Shown here one piece after another: positions 35,009 to 44,034 of a DNA stretch of 64,000 nucleotides; position 1 is the first letter of the stretch; the number at the start of each line of letters is the position of its first letter. Origin of the DNA: Streptomyces bacillaris (GTDB taxonomy: Bacteria; Actinomycetota; Actinomycetes; Streptomycetales; Streptomycetaceae); the NCBI RefSeq assembly GCF_003268675.1, contig NZ_CP029378.1, forward strand, positions 5,890,001 to 5,954,000. Direction: 5' to 3'. The position numbers and the translations under genes are program-made. Below the pieces are notes generated by a model that was not told where the DNA came from, did not search any database, and saw only the letters and a list, made by a program, of their open reading frames with translations.

Positions 35009-36748
35009 ATGCCTGAACCGTCACGTCCCCCTGCCACGCCCGGAGCCACCGGGTCGGCCACGCCCTCCGGGCCCACGGCCTCCGCCGTCTCCGCTGGCTC
35101 CCCGGCCACCGGGGCCGCCCGGCCCGCCGAGCCCCGCATACCCGAGGCGATCCACCGCCGCCGCTGGTGGATCCTCACCGTCCTCATGTTCAGCCTGCTC
35201 ATCGTGGTGCTGGACAACTCGATCCTGAACGTCGCGGTCAAGACGATCGCCAGCCCCGCGCCCACCGGCATCGGCGCCACCCAGAGCGAGCTGGAGTGGG
35301 CGATCAACTCCTACACGCTCGTCTTCGCCGGACTCCTCTTCACCGCCGGACTGCTCGGCGACCGCATCGGCCGCAAGAAGGTGCTCCTCTTCGGCATCCT
35401 GGTCTTCGGCATCGGCTCCGCCCTGGCCGCCCTGTCCTCCTCGCCCGGCGAACTCATCACCTGGCGCGCCCTGATGGGCTTCGGCGCGGCCTTCGTGATG
35501 CCCGCCACGCTCGCCGTCCTGATGAACGTCTTCGAGCGCGACGAACAGCCCAAGGCCATCGGCATCTGGGCGGGCAGCGTCGGCCTCGGCATCGCGATCG
35601 GCCCGATCACCGGCGGACTGCTCCTGGAGCACTTCTGGTGGGGCTCGATCTTCCTGGTGAACGTCCCCGTGGTGGTGATCGCCCTCGTCGCCATGGCGGT
35701 CCTGGTCCCGGACTCCCGCGACCCGAAGCCCGGCAAGGTCGACCCGGTCGGCGTCGCGCTCTCCATCGTCGGCCTGGTCCTGCTGGTGTACGGGATCATC
35801 CGGGGCGGCGAGCTGGCCGACTTCACCGACACCACCGTGCTGCTCTCCATCGCGGGCGGCGTGCTGGCGCTGGCCGGATTCGTCTGGCACGAGAAGCGCA
35901 GCAGTCACCCGGCGATGGACGTCACGTACTTCCGGAAGCCCGCGTTCTCCGCCGCCGTCGCCGCGATAGCGCTGGTCTTCTTCGCGCTCATGGGCGTGAC
36001 GTTCTTCTCCGCCTTCTACCTCCAGAGCGTGCGCGGTTACAGCGCTCTCCAGTCGGGCCTGCTGATCGTTCCGCTCGCCGCCGCCCAGATGATCTTCGCG
36101 CCCCGGGCCCGGCTGGTCGTGGACCGCTTCGGCGCCCGCGCGGTCTGCACGGTCGGCATGCTGCTGGTCGCGGCGGGACTCGTGTCGTTCGCCCTGTTCG
36201 ACGCCGGTACGCCGGTGTGGGTGCTGTGCCTCGTCTTCTTCGTCCAGGGCACCGGGATGGCGCACATCATGCCGCCGGTCACCGTGGCCGTGATGCAGGC
36301 GCTGCCGCGCGAGAAGGCCGGTTCCGGTTCGGCCATCAACAACACCTTCCGCCAGGTCGGCGGCGCGCTCGGGATCGCGGTGCTCGGCTCGGTGCTCTCC
36401 ACCGTCTACCGGGGTGACATCGAGGGCCACCTCGGCGCGGTCCCGGCCGGGGCCAGGGTGGTGGCGGGGGAGTCCATCGAGGCCACGCTCGGGGTCGCCG
36501 AGCGGCTCGGCCCGGTGGCCGGAAAGCCCCTGGTGACCGCCGCCCACGACGCCTTCATCGGCGCCATGCACGTGACCGCGCTCGGCTCGGCGGCCGTCGC
36601 CCTGATCGGCGCGGCCGTCGTCGCCCGCTACCTGCCGGGCCGGACCCCGACGGCCCCGGCAGCCCCGGAGGAGTCCGCGCAGGACTCTTCGCAGGACCCC
36701 TCACAGGACGCTGCCTCCCGACCGGCGAAGGAGCTGACGGGCAGCTGA
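35009..36748 (+). CDS. EmrB/QacA-family (DHA2) 14-helix MFS drug exporter
   Basis: This is a 579-residue proton antiporter. After a ~45-residue Pro/Ser/Thr-rich N-terminus comes RRRWWILTVLMFSLLIVVLDNSILNVA, containing the DHA2 LDxTxxNVA-like motif (here LDNSILNVA). Other motifs are ELEWAINSYTLVFAG, GDRIGRKKVLL and AGSVGLGIAIGPITGG. The C-terminal cytoplasmic tail repeats DSSQDPSQD. Related proteins export dyes, antiseptics and antibiotics. The palindromic operator upstream and the TetR gene 162 bases downstream form a typical self-contained inducible efflux unit. Confidence 0.9.
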   Translation: MPEPSRPPATPGATGSATPSGPTASAVSAGSPATGAARPAEPRIPEAIHRRRWWILTVLMFSLLIVVLDNSILNVAVKTIASPAPTGIGATQSELEWAINSYTLVFAGLLFTAGLLGDRIGRKKVLLFGILVFGIGSALAALSSSPGELITWRALMGFGAAFVMPATLAVLMNVFERDEQPKAIGIWAGSVGLGIAIGPITGGLLLEHFWWGSIFLVNVPVVVIALVAMAVLVPDSRDPKPGKVDPVGVALSIVGLVLLVYGIIRGGELADFTDTTVLLSIAGGVLALAGFVWHEKRSSHPAMDVTYFRKPAFSAAVAAIALVFFALMGVTFFSAFYLQSVRGYSALQSGLLIVPLAAAQMIFAPRARLVVDRFGARAVCTVGMLLVAAGLVSFALFDAGTPVWVLCLVFFVQGTGMAHIMPPVTVAVMQALPREKAGSGSAINNTFRQVGGALGIAVLGSVLSTVYRGDIEGHLGAVPAGARVVAGESIEATLGVAERLGPVAGKPLVTAAHDAFIGAMHVTALGSAAVALIGAAVVARYLPGRTPTAPAAPEESAQDSSQDPSQDAASRPAKELTGS

Positions 36749-36777
36749 GCGGCGGCTGTCAGGCAGCTCGGAGCCCT

Positions 36778-36807
36778 GGCCCGGCAACCGGAGACGGCTG
36801 CCGGGCC
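36778..36807 (+). terminator. Hairpin after the DHA2 exporter
   Basis: GGCCCGGCA (36778-36786) pairs with TGCCGGGCC (36799-36807) around a 12-base loop, 30 bases after the exporter stop. Confidence 0.55.
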
Positions 36808-36856
36808 GGGGCCCTGACCTCCCGCCCCGCTCCGGTCGGCGAGAATCGGGGCGGGC

Positions 36857-36884
36857 GCGACGGTCGTACGGCGACGGTCGTACG
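36857..36884. repeat. Tandem duplication of GCGACGGTCGTACG before the TetR gene
   Basis: Two adjacent identical 14-base units end 25 bases before the TetR start codon. Each holds the self-complementary CGTACG, so they may be paired binding sites, or a small slippage event. Confidence 0.6.
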
Positions 36885-36909
36885 AGGGCACGGCGAGAGG
36901 CGGCTTCAG

Positions 36910-37620
36910 GTGCGGGACCAGGGCGGCGAGCGGGACGGCACGCGGGAAGACGGGCGGAACGACACCCCCCACGAGCAGGAACCCTCCCCCGATCCGGAGC
37001 CCCGCCACGACCACGGCCCCCGCCACGACCAGGAACCCCGCCGCGGCCGCCCCCGCAGCGCCGCGGCCGAACGGGCGATCCTGGACGCCGTCATCGCCCT
37101 CCTGGAGGCGGGCGAACCCCTGGCCGGCCTCTCCATCGAACGCATCGCCCGAACGGCGGGCGTCGGCAAGGCCACCATCTACCGCCGCTGGTCCGGCAAG
37201 GAGGAGCTGTTCGTCGACGTCGTACGGGACATGGAACCCGACGACCCGCCGCTCTCCGGCACCGAGGGCCTCGCCGACCTGCGCATCATGCTGGAGTCCC
37301 TGCGCACCCGGGGCCTCGCCCAGCGCTCCTCGGCCCTGCTGCACAACATCTTCGCCCAGATGAAGAGCCACCCGAAGCTCTGGGACGAGTACTTCGGCAC
37401 GGTCATCGCCCCCCGGCGCGCCGCGATGCTGGCGGCGGTACGCCGGGCCGTCGCCGCCGGGGAACTGCGCGACGACCTCGACGTGGAGCTGATCGACGAC
37501 CTCTTCGTCGGCCCGGTGCTGGTCCGTACCGTGCACCGCCCGGAGGCCCCTCTCCCCGACGACCTCGTCGACCGCCTCATGACGGCGCTGCTCCAGGGAC
37601 TGGCCCCCCGGCGAGTGTGA
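36910..37620 (+). CDS. TetR/AcrR-family regulator, likely repressor of the adjacent exporter
   Basis: This is a 236-residue regulator. Residues 1-45 are a disordered, charged stretch rich in Pro, His, Asp and Glu (HDHGPRHDQEP). The helix-turn-helix is at about 50-95 (ILDAVIALLEAGEPLAGLSI, then ERIARTAGVGKATIYRRW). The C-terminal ligand domain resembles TetR_C_11/16 types. The long N-terminal extension is unusual; an internal start is not obvious, so GTG 36910 is kept. It follows the DHA2 exporter on the same strand and is the natural candidate to bind the palindrome at 34967-34985. Confidence 0.85.
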   Translation: MRDQGGERDGTREDGRNDTPHEQEPSPDPEPRHDHGPRHDQEPRRGRPRSAAAERAILDAVIALLEAGEPLAGLSIERIARTAGVGKATIYRRWSGKEELFVDVVRDMEPDDPPLSGTEGLADLRIMLESLRTRGLAQRSSALLHNIFAQMKSHPKLWDEYFGTVIAPRRAAMLAAVRRAVAAGELRDDLDVELIDDLFVGPVLVRTVHRPEAPLPDDLVDRLMTALLQGLAPRRV

Positions 37621-37790
37621 TCGTTCTGTCACAAGCGCCCACCGTCGGGCCCGTACCGGAACCTCCCGTCCCGCTCCACTCGTCCTGCAGACGAAGGGAC
37701 GTCGTCGACGGACGGACGCCGGAGTCGGCGCAGGGAAGTCGACGGCGGGAAAGACGCCACCCATCACCTAGGGTCGAGGGGCGCGGCGAT

Positions 37791-38846
37791 ATGTACGGCA
37801 AGGCAGTGAGGACGGGCGCGATGGTGCAGGCGTACGGGGCGGACACGGGCAACGGCAGCGCGGAGCGGCCGCAGCCCGGGGAGAGCCGCTTCCGGGGCCT
37901 TCTGAACAGAGCGAGGCGGGACCCGGGGATCTGGCGGCGCGGGATCGTGCTGGCCCTCTGCTCGGTGGTGTTGACGCTCGTGATGGCCGTCCACGCGCAG
38001 ATCCCGAACCGGGTCGGCAACCTCGGCAGCCTCATCGAGACGTTCCTGCCGTGGATCGCGGTGTTCATCCCGGTGCTGCTGCTCCTGGCCCTGCTGCGGC
38101 GCTCCGCCACCGCGCTGATCGCCCTGCTGCTCCCCGCCGTGGTCTGGCTCAACACCTTCGGCGGCCTGATCACCGACAAGTCCGGCACCGGCGGCGACCT
38201 CACCGTGGCCACCCACAACGTCAACGCGGGCAACCCCGACCCCGCCGGCACCGCCCAGCAGGTCGCGGGCTCCGGGGCCGACGTCGTGGCCCTCCAGGAG
38301 CTGCCGGGCTCGCAGGTGTCCACGTACGAGAAGTCGCTCGCCGCCCGCTACCCGTACCACTCGGTCCAGGGCACCGTCGGGCTGTGGAGCAAGTACCCGC
38401 TCAGCAACACCAGGCCGGTCGACATCAAGATGGGCTGGACCCGGGCGATGCGCTCCACGGTCAGGGCGCCGCAGGGCGAGGTCGCGGTGTACGTGGCCCA
38501 CCTGCCGTCGGTCCGGGTGAAGCTGCGCGCCGGGTTCACCGCCAACCAGCGTGACAGCAGCGCCGACGCCCTCGGTGAGGCCATCGCGGACGAGCCGGTC
38601 CAGCGGGTCGTCCTCCTCGGTGACCTGAACGGCACGATGAACGACCGCGCCCTCAAGGCGGTCACCTCCCAGATGCGCTCCACCCAGGGTGCGGTGGGCG
38701 ACGGCTTCGGCTTCAGCTGGCCCGCGTCGTTCCCGATGGCCAGGATCGACCAGATCATGGTCAAGGGCGTCGAGCCGAAGTCCTCGTGGACCCTGGCGGC
38801 GACCGACAGCGACCACCTGCCGCTGGCGGCCCGCGTACAGCTGTGA
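37791..38846 (+). CDS. Membrane-anchored endonuclease/exonuclease/phosphatase-family protein
   Basis: This is a 351-residue protein with three N-terminal helices (ending about residue 130) followed by an extracytoplasmic EEP domain of ~220 residues. Catalytic landmarks are ATHNVNAGN (Asn), VVALQELPGS (metal-binding Glu), VYVAHLPS (His), VVLLGDLNGTMND (Asp-x-Asn) and the terminal SDHLPLAARV (Asp-His). Members cut nucleic acids or phosphoesters such as sphingomyelin or inositol phosphates; an extracellular DNase or phosphodiesterase is plausible. ATG 37791 is used; ATG 37821 is a possible alternative. Confidence 0.82.
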   Translation: MYGKAVRTGAMVQAYGADTGNGSAERPQPGESRFRGLLNRARRDPGIWRRGIVLALCSVVLTLVMAVHAQIPNRVGNLGSLIETFLPWIAVFIPVLLLLALLRRSATALIALLLPAVVWLNTFGGLITDKSGTGGDLTVATHNVNAGNPDPAGTAQQVAGSGADVVALQELPGSQVSTYEKSLAARYPYHSVQGTVGLWSKYPLSNTRPVDIKMGWTRAMRSTVRAPQGEVAVYVAHLPSVRVKLRAGFTANQRDSSADALGEAIADEPVQRVVLLGDLNGTMNDRALKAVTSQMRSTQGAVGDGFGFSWPASFPMARIDQIMVKGVEPKSSWTLAATDSDHLPLAARVQL

Positions 38847-38857
38847 CCGTTGTGACC

Positions 38858-39000
38858 ATGCGCCAGGACGGCGGAGCACCAAGCGTCTGCGACAATTAGT
38901 TCAAGTCGCTTACATAAAGAAGGCCGGAAGAGAAGACCGGAAGGCCGGAAGAAGCCAGAAGACCCAGCCGTCGCCCGGCGCCCCAGCCGAGGCGACGGCT
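38858..39000 (+). promoter_or_regulatory. Promoter/leader of the AraJ-like exporter with a possible attenuator hairpin
   Basis: An A+T-rich patch (38888-38925, ACAATTAGTTCAAG...TTACATAAAG) stands out from the surrounding DNA and contains an imperfect inverted repeat, GCGAC at 38889-38893 with GTCGC at 38905-38909. Purine-rich GGCCGGAAGA repeats follow, then a perfect ten-base-pair hairpin (AGCCGTCGCC 38966-38975 with GGCGACGGCT 38991-39000). It could terminate the upstream gene or attenuate the exporter. A 13-codon frame starts at ATG 38858. Confidence 0.45.
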
Positions 39001-39067
39001 CTTCGTTGCCCTCCCTCCGGCGCCGCCCTCCCCCCCGGCCCCCGCTCCGAGATTGCGAAGGCTCCCC

Positions 39068-40333
39068 ATGCCCCTGGCCCTGCTCGCCCTGGCCGTGAGC
39101 GCCTTCGGCATCGGCACGACCGAGTTCGTCATGATGGGCCTGCTGCCCAATGTGGCGGACGACCTGGGCACGTCCGTGCCGACCGCCGGCTACCTCGTCT
39201 CGGCGTACGCGATCGGCGTCGTCCTGGGCGCACCCCTGCTCACCGGCCTCGGCTCCCGTGTGCCGCGCAAGAAGATGCTGCTGCTCCTGATGGCGCTGTT
39301 CACCGTCGGCAACCTGGCGTCCGCGCTCGCCCCCGACTTCGGCTGGCTGCTCGCGGGCCGCTTCCTCGCCGGACTCCCGCACGGCGCGTTCTTCGGCGTC
39401 GGCGCGGTGGTCGCCGCCCGGCTGGCCGCCGAGGGCCGGCAGGCGCGGGCGGTGGCGACGATGTTCCTCGGCCTGACGGTCGCCAACATCGTCGGCGTGC
39501 CGGCCGCGACCCTGCTCGGCCAGCACCTCGGCTGGCGCGCCACCTTCCTCGTCGTCGCGGCGATCGGCCTGGCGGCGATGGCGGCCCTGGCCCGCCTGGT
39601 GCCCCGGATCCCGGTCGAGGCGCACCAGGACGTACGCCGCGAACTCCGCGCCCTCGGCAACCGCCAGGTGCTCCTCGGCCTGCTCACGGCCGTCTTCGGC
39701 TTCGCGGGGGTCTTCGCGGTGTACTCGTACCTCTCGGCCATGACCACCGAGGCGATGGGCTTCGGTGAATCCTCCGTCACCCTGGTCCTGGCCCTCTTCG
39801 GCATCGGCATGACCCTGGGCGCCCTGGCGGCGGGCCCGCTCACGGACCGGGCCCTGCGCCCGACCCTCTACGGCTCGCTCGGCGCGCTGGCGGTGGTGCT
39901 GGTGGCGTTCCCGTTCACGGTGCACGTGCCGTGGGCGGCGCTGGTGATGGTGACGCTGCTGGGGGCGGTCGGCTTCATGACGACGACCCCGCTCCAACTC
40001 CTGGTCATGAACAAGGCGAAGGACGCCCCCACCCTGGCCTCCGCCTCCAACCACTCCGCCTTCAACCTGGCCAACGCGGGCGGCGCCTGGCTCGGCGGAG
40101 TGGCGATAGCGGCGGGCTGGGGCTGGACGTCCCCGGCGTTCGTGGGCGCGGTACTGGCGGCGGCGGGCCTGGCGATAGCCCTGACGGCGGGGTTCCTGGA
40201 CCTCTCCAAGCCCGTCCGGCGTTTGAGGACGGAACCGTTGAGCGGGACGGACCCGCAGGAGCATCGGCCCGATGCCCACCCGGCCACATCCGGCCCGTCC
40301 GGGGGCGCCTTCTCCAGCCCGTCCGGCGCTTGA
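39068..40333 (+). CDS. AraJ/Cmx-like MFS exporter (DHA1, 12 helices)
   Basis: This is a 421-residue drug:proton antiporter. Hallmarks are LAVSAFGIGTTEFVMMGLLP in helix 1, GLGSRVPRKKMLLL in the 2-3 loop, and GRFLAGLPHGAFFGVGAVVAA in helix 4-5, the signature of chloramphenicol-resistance and AraJ proteins. ATG 39068 with AAGG is preferred to the TTG at 39053. The last ~40 residues after the final helix (from KPVRRLRTEP to SSPSGA) are encoded by two copies of a dispersed intergenic repeat, the second supplying the stop codon, so this tail is probably recent and non-functional. Confidence 0.88.
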   Translation: MPLALLALAVSAFGIGTTEFVMMGLLPNVADDLGTSVPTAGYLVSAYAIGVVLGAPLLTGLGSRVPRKKMLLLLMALFTVGNLASALAPDFGWLLAGRFLAGLPHGAFFGVGAVVAARLAAEGRQARAVATMFLGLTVANIVGVPAATLLGQHLGWRATFLVVAAIGLAAMAALARLVPRIPVEAHQDVRRELRALGNRQVLLGLLTAVFGFAGVFAVYSYLSAMTTEAMGFGESSVTLVLALFGIGMTLGALAAGPLTDRALRPTLYGSLGALAVVLVAFPFTVHVPWAALVMVTLLGAVGFMTTTPLQLLVMNKAKDAPTLASASNHSAFNLANAGGAWLGGVAIAAGWGWTSPAFVGAVLAAAGLAIALTAGFLDLSKPVRRLRTEPLSGTDPQEHRPDAHPATSGPSGGAFSSPSGA

Positions 40334-40420
40334 GGACGGAACCGCCACGCCGGACGGGCCCGGGGCAACACCGCCCCCGGGCACTCACACGGCACCCCAG
40401 CCAGTCCGGCGCTTGAGGAC
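40209..40420. repeat. Three copies of AGCCCGTCCGGCG(C/T)TTGAGGAC
   Basis: 22-base copies occur at 40209-40230, 40316-40337 and 40399-40420, the first two followed by GGAACCG. Two more copies lie at 23.3 kb. The first two copies are inside the MFS reading frame. The region between that stop and the nadE stop holds only this element and its surroundings. Confidence 0.8.
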
Positions 40421-40490
40421 GAAGGCGGCCGCCGGACGCCCCCGGTGACCGCCGACCCGCCCCCCCCCGCGACCCGCGCCCGCGAACCCG

Positions 40491-42245
40491 CTAGGACGAC
40501 TCCCGCCACCGATTCGTGATCGGCAGCCGCCGGTCCTTCCCGAACCCCTTGGGCGAGATCTTCGTCCCCGGCGGATACTGCCGCCGCTTGTACTCGGCGG
40601 TGTCCACCATCCGCAACGTCTTCGCCACCAGCTCCGCGTCGAACCCGGCCGCCACGATGGATTCGAGACCCTGGTCCCGGTCCACGTACAGCTCCAGGAT
40701 CGCGTCGAGCACGTCGTAGTCCGGCAGCGAGTCCGTGTCGACCTGCCCCGGCCGCAGCTCCGCGCTCGGCGGCTTGGTGATCGAGGCCTCGGGGATCGGC
40801 GGGGTCTGGCCCCGCTCCTCCGCCGCCCGGTTGCGCCACTTCGCCAGCCGGAAGACCGACGACTTGTAGACGTCCTTGATCGGCCCGTACGCGCCCACCG
40901 CGTCCCCGTACAGCGTCGAGTAGCCCACCGCCAGCTCCGACTTGTTGCCCGGCGCCAGCACGATCTGCCCCTCCTGGTTGGAGAGGGCCATCAGCATCGT
41001 GCCGCGCAGCCGCGCCTGGAGGTTCTCCTCCGCGAGCCCGGTGAGCTGGAGCGACTCCATGTACGCGTCGAACATCGGCTCGATCGGCACCGTACGGAAG
41101 TTGAGCCCGGTCCGCCGGGCCAGCTCGGCCGCGTCGCCCTTGGAGTGGTCCGACGAGTACTTCGACGGCATGGAAACCCCGTACACGTTCTGCGCCCCCA
41201 CCGCATCGCACGCGATGGCCGCGCAGAGCGCCGAGTCGATCCCGCCGGAGAGGCCGAGCAGCACACTGCTGAAACCGTTCTTCGCGGCGTACGCGCGGAG
41301 CCCCACGACCAGCGCGGAGTAGACCTCCTCGTCGTCGTCCAGCCGCTCCGCGTACCCGCCCGCCAGCTCCGGCTCGTACGCGTCAACAGGCCGGTCCGAC
41401 AGCACCACATGGTCGATGCGCAGCCCGTCGTCCACGACCCCCGACGGCGCCACAGGGGCGGCCGCGGGCAGCTCCAGATCGAGGATCACGCTGCCCTCGG
41501 AGAACTGCGGGGCGCGGGCGATGACCTCGCCCTCCTTGTCGACGACGATCGAGTCACCGTCGAAGACCAGCTCGTCCTGCCCGCCGATCATCGCCAGATA
41601 GGCCGTCGTGCACCCGGCCTCCTGGGCCCGCTTGCGGACCAGCTCCAGCCGGGTGTCGTCCTTGTCCCGCTCGTACGGCGAGGCGTTGATCGACAGCAGC
41701 AGCCCGGCCCCGGCGGCCCGGGCGGCCGGGACGCGCCCGCCGTCCTGCCAGAGGTCCTCGCAGATCGCGAGGGCCACGTCGACGCCGTGGACGCGGATGA
41801 CGGGCATCGAGTCGCCCGGCACGAAGTACCGGAACTCGTCGAAGACGCCGTAGTTCGGCAGGTGGTGCTTGGCGAAGTTGAGGGCGACCCCGCCGCGGTG
41901 GAGCACGGCGGCCGCGTTGCGCGGGGACCCGGCGGGCTGCCCGTACCGCGCGGCGGCGTGCTCGGAGCGGTCCAGATAGCCGACGACGACCGGCAGCTCG
42001 CCGAAGCCCTCCGCGTCGAGCCGGGCGGCCAGCGCGCGCAGCGCCTGCCGGGAGGCCTCGACGAAGGACGACCGCAGGGCCAGATCCTCGACGGGGTAGC
42101 CGGTCAGCACCATCTCGGGGAACGCCACGAGGTGGGCGCCCTGTTCGGCGGCGTGCCGGGTCCAGTGGACGATCGCCTCGGAGTTGCCGGCGAGGTCGCC
42201 GACGGTCGAGTCGATCTGATTCAGTGCGAGGCGTAGTTGAGGCAC
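40491..42245 (-). CDS. nadE: Glutamine-dependent NAD+ synthetase
   Basis: This 584-residue two-domain enzyme makes NAD+ from deamido-NAD+, ATP and glutamine. The N-terminal nitrilase-like glutaminase has the Glu-Lys-Cys triad: Glu44 in AFPEMVLTGYP, Lys in NFAKHHLPNYG, Cys in LAICEDLWQDGG. The C-terminal synthetase has the ATP P-loop LGLSGGIDSALCAA and LAPGNKSELAVGYSTLYGD. The start is GTG 42243-42245, with GGCGGA before it; the resulting VPQLRLALNQID is the standard N-terminus. Length matches actinobacterial NadE. Ammonia would tunnel between domains. Confidence 0.95.
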   Translation of the reverse strand: MPQLRLALNQIDSTVGDLAGNSEAIVHWTRHAAEQGAHLVAFPEMVLTGYPVEDLALRSSFVEASRQALRALAARLDAEGFGELPVVVGYLDRSEHAAARYGQPAGSPRNAAAVLHRGGVALNFAKHHLPNYGVFDEFRYFVPGDSMPVIRVHGVDVALAICEDLWQDGGRVPAARAAGAGLLLSINASPYERDKDDTRLELVRKRAQEAGCTTAYLAMIGGQDELVFDGDSIVVDKEGEVIARAPQFSEGSVILDLELPAAAPVAPSGVVDDGLRIDHVVLSDRPVDAYEPELAGGYAERLDDDEEVYSALVVGLRAYAAKNGFSSVLLGLSGGIDSALCAAIACDAVGAQNVYGVSMPSKYSSDHSKGDAAELARRTGLNFRTVPIEPMFDAYMESLQLTGLAEENLQARLRGTMLMALSNQEGQIVLAPGNKSELAVGYSTLYGDAVGAYGPIKDVYKSSVFRLAKWRNRAAEERGQTPPIPEASITKPPSAELRPGQVDTDSLPDYDVLDAILELYVDRDQGLESIVAAGFDAELVAKTLRMVDTAEYKRRQYPPGTKISPKGFGKDRRLPITNRWRESS

Positions 42246-42368
42246 GTCCGCCAGTGTAATCGTCTTTCTGACGCGATGTCCCGGCGGCCCGGGCAAAATC
42301 TCCCCGGGGCCGCCGGAACCGCAGGTCAGAGCCGCCTACGCACCCCCGACCCGCACCGCGCCCGGACG

Positions 42369-43964
42369 CTAGCCCCGATACCCGAGGACGGTCATCATTC
42401 CGGCCTCCGCGTGGTAGACGTTGTGGCAGTGGACCATCCACAGCCCCGGATTGTCGGCGTCGAAGTCCACCGTCAGCGACCGGTGCGGCAGCACGATCGC
42501 GGTGTCCTTACGGGCCCCGGCGCCGTTGCCCGCCAGCGCGAACGTGTGCCCGTGCAGATGAAGCGGGTGCCACATGGTCGTCGCGTTGTCGAAGACGACC
42601 CGCACCCGCTCCCCGGCCTCCACCGGCCGCCGGTGCTCCGCGCTGTACGGCTTCCCGTCGAAGGCCCAGTCGTACTTCTCCATCCCGCCCGTGAGCCGCA
42701 TCCGGATGGTCCGGTCCGGCGCCCGCTCCTTCAGCGCCACCGACGGGTCCGGCACCAGCCGCCCCGCCTCGACGACCTTCCCGTCCAGTTCCTTCGGCCG
42801 TACGGAGGCGGCGGGTGCAGTCCCGCTCCCGGTCCGCAGCACCGCGAGCGCGGACGCCTTCTTCCCCTCGGCCAGGGCGGTGAGCGGGAAGACCCCGTCC
42901 CCGGCGGTGACGAGGACGTCGTACCGCTCGCCCATCCCCAGCAGCAGCGCGTCCCCGGTGGTGTGCCGCACGGGGAAGCCGTCGGTGTGGGTGACGGTCA
43001 GCCGGTGGCCGCCGAGCGCGACCCGGAAGGCGGTGTCGCCGCCGGCGTTGATGATCCGCAGCCGGATACGGTCCCCGGGCCGCGCCCGGAACGTCTCCGG
43101 ATCCTCGGCCACGCGCCCGTTGACGAGGTAGTACGGATACGCGACGTCACCGGCATCGTCACCGAGCAGCTCGCTCCGCGCCCCCATCATCATCCGCGAG
43201 GGACCGTCGGCCCCGCCCTCGGCCGGATCGTCCTCACCGGACATGGTGTGCGCCCCGTGATCCATCCCGTCGTGCCCGCCGCCCATACCGCCGGACAGCT
43301 CCTTGAGCACGGCGTCCGGAGTGGAGCCCTCCACCCCGTCGACCCAGTCGTCGAGGACGACGACCCACTCCTTGTCGTACGCGAGCGGCTCCTTCGGGTC
43401 CTCCACGACGAGCGGCGCGTACAGCCCGCGGTCCTGCTGGACGCCGGAGTGGGGGTGGAACCAGTACGTGCCCGGGTGCGGGACGGCGAACCGGTAGCGG
43501 AAGTCGGCCCCCGGCGCGATCGCCCGCTGGGTGAGCCCGGGGACGCCGTCCATGTCGTTGCGCAGGGCGAGGCCGTGCCAGTGCATCGAGGTGGGCTGGG
43601 GGAGGTGGTTGGCCAGGGTGAGGTCGAGGGTCTCCCCGGCGGTCACCCGCACCTCACGCCCGGGCAGCCGGTCCCCGTACGCCCAGGAGGCGACGGTGGT
43701 GCCGCCGCCCAGATCGAGCCGGGCACGGGTGGCGGTGAGGGAGACCTTCCGTACGGGACCGGAGCCGCGCGCCTTCTCGGCCGCCGCGACCTCCTTGCCG
43801 TCGGGGGAGACGTACGTACCGGAGTCCTGGGCCCCGGCCGGGGAGTTGGAGCCGCCGTGGCCGCTCCCGTGGCCGCCGCCGTCGGAACAGGCGGCGAGGG
43901 CTCCCGTACCGGCGACGGCGAGAGCGGCGCCGAGCACGGCGCGTCGGGTGGGCTGTGTGGACAT
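42369..43964 (-). CDS. Multicopper oxidase, Tat-exported lipoprotein (CueO/CopA-like)
   Basis: This 531-residue enzyme oxidises Cu(I) or phenolics with O2. The N-terminus combines a twin-arginine motif (RRAVLG) with a lipobox (ALAAC), so it is exported folded and lipid-anchored. All copper sites are visible: HWHG, YWFHPHSG, WHPLHLHGHTF and HCHNVYHAEAGMM; the type-1 axial Met is in the last. A His/Met-rich insert (GGMGGGHDGMDHGAHTMSG) at mid-protein resembles the methionine-rich copper-binding segment of CueO. Downstream of the split DUF6153-type gene; copper tolerance is the likely role. Confidence 0.93.
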   Translation of the reverse strand: MSTQPTRRAVLGAALAVAGTGALAACSDGGGHGSGHGGSNSPAGAQDSGTYVSPDGKEVAAAEKARGSGPVRKVSLTATRARLDLGGGTTVASWAYGDRLPGREVRVTAGETLDLTLANHLPQPTSMHWHGLALRNDMDGVPGLTQRAIAPGADFRYRFAVPHPGTYWFHPHSGVQQDRGLYAPLVVEDPKEPLAYDKEWVVVLDDWVDGVEGSTPDAVLKELSGGMGGGHDGMDHGAHTMSGEDDPAEGGADGPSRMMMGARSELLGDDAGDVAYPYYLVNGRVAEDPETFRARPGDRIRLRIINAGGDTAFRVALGGHRLTVTHTDGFPVRHTTGDALLLGMGERYDVLVTAGDGVFPLTALAEGKKASALAVLRTGSGTAPAASVRPKELDGKVVEAGRLVPDPSVALKERAPDRTIRMRLTGGMEKYDWAFDGKPYSAEHRRPVEAGERVRVVFDNATTMWHPLHLHGHTFALAGNGAGARKDTAIVLPHRSLTVDFDADNPGLWMVHCHNVYHAEAGMMTVLGYRG

Positions 43965-44034
43965 GCTGAATACACCTCTGGGGAACTGCTGGTCGTTCGG
44001 GAACGGGAAGAAGGGCGGAGGTGAACGCCCACTC

